Source: an uncultured Prevotellaceae bacterium
GTDB lineage: Bacteria > Bacteroidota > Bacteroidia > Bacteroidales > Muribaculaceae
Direction of reading: 5' to 3'
DNA: 6,889 nucleotides
Assembly (NCBI GenBank): GCA_945983195.1
Contig: CAMFSS010000110.1
Location: forward strand, 1 to 6,889
Numbering within the stretch: the first letter of the stretch is position 1; every line of letters starts with the position of its first letter. Under the pieces are notes generated by a model that saw only the letters and a program-made list of their open reading frames with translations, ran no database searches and was not told the origin of the DNA. Shown one piece after another: positions 1 through 3,988 of the stretch. Position numbers and translations under genes: made by a program.

Positions 1-2
1 GT

Positions 3-248
3 TACTTCCGTCCTCACACCACACTGCGGCTCAACAACAAGATTTTGAACAAATACCGCACTGTATATCAGGTGAACCCGAAGCAAAAGGCGACATTTAA
101 GTTTCTCTCCGACACAATCCCCAATCCACGCAGCCTTTTCATCATTCGTGGCAAACGCTACGTCTGTGAAAAGTTAACTGCAACATTCACCTCGCAGGGA
201 ATGTCGCAGTTAATCAAAGGCACATTTTATCCTGTTTTAGAAACTTAA
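3..248 (+). CDS. 3' end of unrecognised protein gene, possibly phage-derived (5' truncated)
   Basis: The frame is open from the window edge and gives 81 codons before TAA, so the gene begins outside the window. The TTG at 45 is an internal leucine codon, not a needed start. The visible C-terminus runs YFRPHTTLRLNN, then NPKQKATFKFLSDTIPNP, then IIRGKRYVCEKLTATF and GMSQLIKGTFYPVLET. It is basic, has no membrane segment and looks like a small beta-rich terminal domain. I cannot name the family. The RGKRYVCEK...GMSQLIKGTFYP pattern vaguely resembles ends of Bacteroidales prophage-type structural proteins, which is a weak impression. A broken copy of the same C-terminus lies at about 1718-1833, so the gene end belongs to a duplicated unit. 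No terminator directly follows the stop; the first clear one is at 474-503. Confidence 0.6.
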   Translation, partial: YFRPHTTLRLNNKILNKYRTVYQVNPKQKATFKFLSDTIPNPRSLFIIRGKRYVCEKLTATFTSQGMSQLIKGTFYPVLET

Positions 249-340
249 TTAATACTAATATATCTTTAATATACGCCAATATTAAAGAATTTAGTTAAAA
301 TATATCGAATTTTCAAAGGCGCTTAAAAGAGGCTGTTTTT

Positions 341-399
341 GTACCACATTTTGACCCCTTAAGGTCAAAGTGTACCACAATTTGTAGTACAGTACCACA
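341..399 (+). repeat. GTACCACA direct repeats around a TTTGACC inverted repeat (copy A)
   Basis: GTACCACA occurs at 341-348, 372-379 and 392-399, spaced 31 and 20 bp, close to whole helical turns. Between the first two lies TTTGACC (350-356) facing GGTCAAA (363-369) across a 6-nt spacer. Direct repeats around an inverted repeat near a duplicated element end are what arm-type binding sites of a tyrosine recombinase, or a protein operator, could look like. No recombinase gene is in the window, so the role is inferred. Confidence 0.7.
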
Positions 400-473
400 A
401 AAATACTTTCCATAACTCTCTGTGGCACAACTGACTATGAAAAATTTTGTGACCGCACTCGGATCACTTGAGG

Positions 474-503
474 AAATCGCTGATATTTCTATCAGCGATT
501 TTT
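474..503 (+). terminator. Rho-independent terminator-like hairpin at end of copy A
   Basis: A perfect 12-bp stem (474-485 with 490-501) closes a TTTC loop, and the right arm runs into a T run at 499-503. It would stop rightward transcripts coming from the partial gene and the repeat before the DUF1848 promoter. The near-symmetry (AAA on the left) could allow some function in the other direction. Copy B has a hairpin at the same place with a different sequence but the same outer stem, TCGCTG-type. Confidence 0.75.
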
Positions 504-547
504 GTATTATTTACGTACATGTGCACGGATTTTGCTCATCTATTTTG

Positions 548-555
548 TAACTTTG
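548..555 (+). promoter_or_regulatory. Putative Bacteroidetes -7 box for the DUF1848 gene
   Basis: TAACTTTG fits the Bacteroidetes TAnnTTTG element and ends 27 nt before the ATG at 583, giving a short leader. The nearest TTTG (531-534) is only 13 nt upstream instead of about 19, so the -33 half is poor. There is no Shine-Dalgarno sequence before the ATG, as is common in this phylum. Confidence 0.45.
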
Positions 556-582
556 CAGAAAGTTTTAAGCAAGTGATGCAAT

Positions 583-1530
583 ATGGCACATAAGAAGATT
601 GTAATTCGTAAAGAACAAGGCGTTGATGTTGAGGCTGTTGCTCCGGTGATAGTGTCGGCAAGTAGGGCTACGGATATTCCTGCTTTTTATGCTGATTGGT
701 TCTTCAATCGCCTTGATAAGGGCTATGCATCGTGGCGAAATCCGTTTAATGGGAAGGATAGTTATGTGTCGTATGCAAACACGCGATTTGTGGTGTTTTG
801 GTCAAAGAATCCGAAACCGCTAATTCCGTATTTGCCAATTCTGCAAGAAAAAGGCATAGGCTTCTATATCCAATTTACGCTGAATGGCTATGATGTTGAA
901 CAGTTAGAACCGGGGGTGCCTCGGCTTGCTGAAAAAATTGACACATTTAAAAGAATCGCTGATGAATATGGCTTGGAAAGCGTTGTTTGGCGGTTTGACC
1001 CGCTGATTCTTACTGATAAGATTTCACTGGAATTGCTTTTGCACAAAATCTCTGCTATTGCGGAGCAACTGAAAGGCTATACGGAGAAGTTAGTATTCAG
1101 TTTTGCCGACATTGCCGATTATCGCAGTGTGGCACGCAATCTTCGTGCTGCGGGAATAAATTATAAAGAGTGGGACACTGAAACCATGCTGACTTTTGCT
1201 CGCCTGCTTGCGGATATGAGGCTGCCGTTTCGGCTTGCCACTTGTGCAGAGGCTATAGATTTGGAAGAATTTGGCATAGAGCATAATCGCTGCATAGATG
1301 CGGAATTGATAGCACGCCGTTCGCAAGATGATGCTGAATTACAATCTTTTTTGCAACGTGCAAAGCTGGATAGCGGTCAACGAAAACTGTGCGGCTGCAT
1401 CCTCTCAAAAGACATCGGAGCCTACAACACTTGCCCGCACCTCTGCCGCTACTGCTACGCCAACTATTCGCCACAAACGGTGATGAATAATTTCAGAAAG
1501 CACACAAATTCTTCAGAATCAATAATATAA
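583..1530 (+). CDS. DUF1848 family protein, putative Fe-S protein
   Basis: The 315-residue product matches the DUF1848 family (PF08902) as I know it. Residues 22-33 (VIVSASRATDIP) are the N-terminal signature, followed by FYADWFFNRLDKGY, WRNPFN (51-56), FWSKNPKP (72-79), and WRFDPLILTD (136-145). The C-terminus carries C270 and C272, DIGAYNTC, then C284, C288 and C291 in CPHLCRYCYAN. C284-x3-C288-x2-C291 has the spacing of a radical-SAM 4Fe-4S motif, but at the end of the chain instead of near the start. The family is cytoplasmic with unknown reaction; Fe-S binding is inferred from the cysteines. The length is normal and the domain looks complete. The ATG at 583 follows a -7 box. A 43-codon ORF starts 14 nt after the stop and is probably cotranscribed. 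The gene is visibly AT-richer than the two genes to the right and lies between two direct repeats, suggesting cargo of an acquired unit. Confidence 0.9.
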   Translation: MAHKKIVIRKEQGVDVEAVAPVIVSASRATDIPAFYADWFFNRLDKGYASWRNPFNGKDSYVSYANTRFVVFWSKNPKPLIPYLPILQEKGIGFYIQFTLNGYDVEQLEPGVPRLAEKIDTFKRIADEYGLESVVWRFDPLILTDKISLELLLHKISAIAEQLKGYTEKLVFSFADIADYRSVARNLRAAGINYKEWDTETMLTFARLLADMRLPFRLATCAEAIDLEEFGIEHNRCIDAELIARRSQDDAELQSFLQRAKLDSGQRKLCGCILSKDIGAYNTCPHLCRYCYANYSPQTVMNNFRKHTNSSESII

Positions 1531-1544
1531 AAATTAATGTAGGT

Positions 1545-1676
1545 ATGAAAAACACAGCAACAACGGAAATCGTCCGGTCTTTTCCCTCTTTTGATTATTT
1601 TTTAGAAAAAGCAAAGCGTCGTATAAATCATATTTCGCAAAAGCGCCAAGAACTAATCGAAAAATTTGAATATTAA
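1545..1676 (+). CDS. Small hypothetical protein (43 aa)
   Basis: The ORF runs ATG to TAA and starts 14 nt after the DUF1848 stop. The product begins MKNTATTEIVRSFPSFDYF and continues with a strongly charged, probably helical tail (EKAKRRINHISQKRQELIEKFEY). It has no signal peptide, membrane segment or cysteine, and I recognise no family. Support comes from the close spacing in the same direction, an ATG start and a plausible soluble amphipathic composition. The weakness is its short length in AT-rich DNA. If real, it would be cotranscribed with the DUF1848 gene and could be a partner peptide; that is inference. After its stop there is only a weak A/T inverted repeat (TCGAAAAA...TTTTTCGA, about 1658-1691), not a convincing terminator. 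Confidence 0.45.
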   Translation: MKNTATTEIVRSFPSFDYFLEKAKRRINHISQKRQELIEKFEY

Positions 1677-1717
1677 CACATTTTTTTCGATTAAATTGCT
1701 TTATATGCATTACAAAA

Positions 1718-1833
1718 GACCCAAAACAAAAGGCTACGTTTAGAGTGCAGTCTTCTCTGACACTGTCCCTAATCCTTGCAAGGGAATGTCGCAGTTAATC
1801 AAAGGCAGCTTCTATCCTGTTTCAGAAGCTTAA
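1718..1833 (+). pseudogene. Broken copy of the C-terminus of the 3-248 gene
   Basis: Translation in one frame gives DPKQKATFR, matching NPKQKATFK of the gene at the left edge. After a net 5-nt insertion the match continues in another frame as SDTVPNP, then GMSQLIKGSFYPVSEA and TAA. Between PNP and GMS, 21 codons present in the left copy are missing (an in-frame 63-bp loss, with GCA at the junction in both). The left frame ends in a stop, and the right frame has an upstream stop at 1741-1743 and no start. It therefore cannot make the protein and is a relic carried with the repeat. Confidence 0.8.
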
Positions 1834-1925
1834 TTAATGCAAATATTGCTTTAATATATGCCTTTATCAAAGAATTTAGTTAAAATATATTGAATTTTCA
1901 AAGACGCTTAAAAGAGGATGTTTTT

Positions 1926-1964
1926 GTACCACATTTTGACCCCTAAAGGTCAAAGTGTACCACA
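1926..1964 (+). repeat. GTACCACA direct repeats around a TTTGACC inverted repeat (copy B)
   Basis: GTACCACA is at 1926-1933 and 1957-1964, again 31 bp apart, with the TTTGACC/GGTCAAA arms between. The third unit of copy A is absent. The sequence passes from the second motif straight into AAAA, as expected for loss of one 20-bp unit between 8-bp direct repeats. Confidence 0.7.
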
Positions 1965-2039
1965 AAAACACTTTTCCATAACTCTCTGTGGCACAACCGA
2001 CTATGAAAAATTTTGTGACCGCACTCGGATCACGGAAAG

Positions 2040-2068
2040 TCGCTGGCAGTAATGCCGGCGATTTTTTT
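2040..2068 (+). terminator. Rho-independent terminator at end of copy B
   Basis: A 9-bp stem (2040-2048 with 2053-2061, one G-T pair) closes a GTAA loop and is followed by seven T residues (2062-2068). It terminates rightward transcripts from the DUF1848 unit. The T run lies only on the plus-strand side, so it is less suited to stop the converging regulator gene that ends at 2123. Confidence 0.8.
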
Positions 2069-2122
2069 ATGCGATTCTGGGGAATGTGACATGGGATGGG
2101 CTGGATTCAGCAGCTTCTTCGG

Positions 2123-3817
2123 TTAGGTTTCGGAGAGGCGGTGCAGAAGGGATTCGAGGCTGTCCTCCTTATTGAGTTTCAGGCGTGTGCGCAAGCGATA
2201 GCGTGCCGTTATTACTGATTTGTATTCAATTCGCATAACGCGGGCAATCTGTCGGTTGTCCATTCCCATAGCTATGTATGTGGCAAGCCGCTTGTCGTTT
2301 TCGGAGAGGTTGGGCGATATTTCGAGCAGGCGCGCCATGAAATTAGGGTGCACATTGGCATACACTTGCTGGAATGAGGCAAGCTCATCGCGGTTGGAAA
2401 GTTGAGCTCTTAGTGCGCTGCACACTCGGGCACCGTCGGCGTAGGGTATGCGCCCGGCATCCATCAGTTCTGTAATGGTATTTATTGTGGTGTCGATGGC
2501 ATTCTCATTCTCCTTTACTACTGCCAGCGACGATGCAAGCTGAAGCTGGTTGCGGGCAAGATGCAGGTCCGACTTCATTTTCTCCAGTCGGAGGTTGTTG
2601 TGACGTCGCAGAAGCATTGCAATTACTGCCATTGCAAGAAAAATCAGCGACACGGTGAGAGCCGAATAGAGCATTCGTTCAATGGTCTTTTCCCTGACAG
2701 CCGCTTCGTGGCTCAGCTTGATTTTCTGCTTGGTCAGGCGGTTGAGCATATCCTGCCCCGTCTGTTCCTGCTGCAAGGAATCTTTTAGGGCGATACTCCT
2801 GTGCAAGTAGATGAGTGCGCTATCAAGCTTTCCTTCATTCTCAAGAACTGAGGCGTATACGCCGAGAATCGTAGCGGCGTAATCGGGAATGATGGTCGGT
2901 GTCAGAAGCCTCTGGGCCTGGCGCACGACTATTCCGGCAGAGTCGATTTTGTGGCGAGACAGCATGTCGGACGCAATCAGCGCCTTATAGAATGCTTCGA
3001 GATTGTCGAATCCGGGCTTGTTTTCGACGAGCGGCAAAGCCCGAATGATGTGGTTCACATCGGGGTGCTCGGAATAGCGGTTGTGCAGAATCACAGTGAG
3101 CAGAGTGGTGTCGCGCTTGGCGGTTGCGTAGGCTTCGAGGTCGGTCATAATGCTGTCGTAGAGCAGCGGGTTGATTTCGGCAATGGCTTGTGCCACCGAG
3201 AGTTGCAGCTTCCGTTCCCACTGTTCGAGTCCCAATTGGTGAAACAGTCGGCTGCTTTGCCTGAAAAATGATAGAGCTGCTGCCGAATCTCCAAGGTTGA
3301 GGTAAACGAGCCCGATGTTGTTGAGCGTGCCTGCCGTGGTGAGTGAATCGCCGAATTTTCGTGCCAGCGCGAGCATTCGCGTGTTGTCGAAGTACCGCTC
3401 TTCGAGGGTCCTGGGCTTTAGCTTCTTTTCAATGTATTGAAGCCTGAATATGTCGTAGGGATAAGTCACGGTGTCGCCATAGGCTCGGTAGGCATTTTCT
3501 ATTTCTTTGGCCGCATCGTTTTTCCAGGCTTCGGCGTAGGAACTGAATCGGTCGTAGTAGCGGGCGCGGAAAAGCGCAGCACGGGCAGCCTTCAAGTGAG
3601 AAGCTGTGTCGAGCTGAGCCAACTCAGAAAGGCGCCGGGTAAGCACAAATATCGAGTCGGCACTTTCATCGGTGGCATAAGCCATCTCAATGAGTCGTAC
3701 AACCGAGTCAACATCACTCCCTGCCGGACTCCAAAGGAAATATGGGTCGACTTTCCGCGGCTTACTGCAACCGAAGAGTAAAAACGACAAAAATATACGA
3801 GGTAGGATATTTCGCAT
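2123..3817 (-). CDS. Membrane-tethered TPR regulator with C-terminal HTH and lipoprotein signal
   Basis: The product has 564 residues from the ATG at 3817; an in-frame TTG two codons upstream is possible but less likely. Residues 1-16 form a signal peptide ending in a lipobox (LLFG, then C17). TPR-like helical repeats fill most of 40-350, clearest at about 161-197 (LNNIGLVYLNLGDSAAALSF) and 311-350 (VLENEGKLDSALIYLHRSI). A transmembrane helix at about 383-404 is followed by RRHNN and a basic coiled coil to ~430. The C-terminus (about 505-548, LSENDKRLATYIAMGMDNRQIARVM, then RYRLRTRLKL) is a LuxR-like helix-turn-helix. The positive residues after the membrane helix place the HTH in the cytoplasm and the TPR part in the periplasm. 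Such proteins are common in Bacteroidetes; ligand and targets are unknown. The gene is divergent from the T9SS substrate gene, a candidate target by position only. Confidence 0.85.
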   Translation of the reverse strand: MRNILPRIFLSFLLFGCSKPRKVDPYFLWSPAGSDVDSVVRLIEMAYATDESADSIFVLTRRLSELAQLDTASHLKAARAALFRARYYDRFSSYAEAWKNDAAKEIENAYRAYGDTVTYPYDIFRLQYIEKKLKPRTLEERYFDNTRMLALARKFGDSLTTAGTLNNIGLVYLNLGDSAAALSFFRQSSRLFHQLGLEQWERKLQLSVAQAIAEINPLLYDSIMTDLEAYATAKRDTTLLTVILHNRYSEHPDVNHIIRALPLVENKPGFDNLEAFYKALIASDMLSRHKIDSAGIVVRQAQRLLTPTIIPDYAATILGVYASVLENEGKLDSALIYLHRSIALKDSLQQEQTGQDMLNRLTKQKIKLSHEAAVREKTIERMLYSALTVSLIFLAMAVIAMLLRRHNNLRLEKMKSDLHLARNQLQLASSLAVVKENENAIDTTINTITELMDAGRIPYADGARVCSALRAQLSNRDELASFQQVYANVHPNFMARLLEISPNLSENDKRLATYIAMGMDNRQIARVMRIEYKSVITARYRLRTRLKLNKEDSLESLLHRLSET

Positions 3818-3820
3818 GCT

Positions 3821-3842
3821 CAAAGATAACTAATTATCTTTG
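3821..3842. promoter_or_regulatory. Palindrome with outward-facing TATCTTTG boxes
   Basis: Arms CAAAGATAA (3821-3829) and TTATCTTTG (3834-3842) are perfect inverted repeats with a 4-nt spacer. Each arm contains TATCTTTG, a match to the Bacteroidetes -7 element, on opposite strands. The minus-strand box ends 3 nt before the regulator ATG, so its transcript would be leaderless or start inside the gene. Neither box has a TTTG at the usual distance. It may be an operator, perhaps for autoregulation, instead of a promoter. Confidence 0.4.
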
Positions 3843-3888
3843 AATAAGCGCAATAAATTGCTGTCTATAATTTGTCTATACGAACAAT

Positions 3889-3919
3889 TTTGCCGTTTTA
3901 TAGTGTAAACCTATCTTTG
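3889..3919 (+). promoter_or_regulatory. Consensus Bacteroidetes promoter of the T9SS substrate gene
   Basis: TTTG at 3889-3892 and TATCTTTG at 3912-3919 are separated by 19 nt, matching the -33/-7 consensus of the Bacteroidetes primary sigma factor. Transcription should start near 3926, leaving an A/T-rich leader of about 60 nt without a Shine-Dalgarno sequence before the ATG at 3989. Confidence 0.75.
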
Positions 3920-3988
3920 GGGCAACTAAAAATTCAACGTATTGAACAAATTAATTCAAATTTAATTACAATTTAACACTTCAAAGCT

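Larger units (their letters stand above)
75..503 (+). repeat. Long direct repeat, copy A (left of DUF1848 unit)
   Basis: This stretch matches 1718-2068 in the same orientation. It includes the last ~57 codons of the upstream gene, an AT-rich spacer, a block with three GTACCACA motifs, the 19-mer GTGACCGCACTCGGATCAC (449-467) and a terminator hairpin. From 284 to 467 the two copies differ by about six substitutions, one single-base indel and one 20-bp block in roughly 164 aligned positions (hand count). The match is weaker upstream in the coding part and downstream in the hairpin. The part from 249 to 582 holds no gene I can support. It also contains a 10-bp AT-rich inverted repeat just after the stop codon (263-272 with 279-288), which copy B does not preserve. 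Confidence 0.9.
1718..2068 (+). repeat. Long direct repeat, copy B (right of DUF1848 unit)
   Basis: This is the second copy of the 75-503 repeat in the same orientation. The aligned non-coding core is 1869-2033. It lacks one 20-bp GTACCACA unit, keeps the TTTGACC/GGTCAAA inverted repeat with loop CCTAAA, and keeps the 19-mer GTGACCGCACTCGGATCAC at 2015-2033. The ~440-bp stretch from 1677 to 2122 holds this repeat, the gene relic and the terminator, and no intact gene. Confidence 0.9.

Noticed and set aside
293..415. Minus-strand ORF of about 40 codons across the GTACCACA array
   Set aside because: In copy B a single-base indel breaks the frame within a few codons although the DNA is about 96% identical, so it is not under coding selection.
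437..550. ATG ORF of 37 codons inside copy A, beginning MKNFVTALGS; copy B has a 28-codon counterpart at 2003-2089 with the same first ten residues
   Set aside because: The frames diverge completely after GGATCAC and read through terminator hairpins; the shared start reflects DNA conservation, not a protein.
1658..1691. A/T inverted repeat TCGAAAAA...TTTTTCGA after the small ORF
   Set aside because: The stem is nearly all A-T with a long loop and has no T run after it, so it is not a credible terminator.
3437..3781. 114-codon plus-strand ORF opposite the regulator gene
   Set aside because: It lies wholly opposite a well-supported coding region and shows no domain, signal or promoter.
3818..3823. 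TTG start two codons upstream of the regulator ATG
   Set aside because: The ATG at 3817 already gives a proper lipoprotein signal, and the TTG forms part of the palindrome arm.
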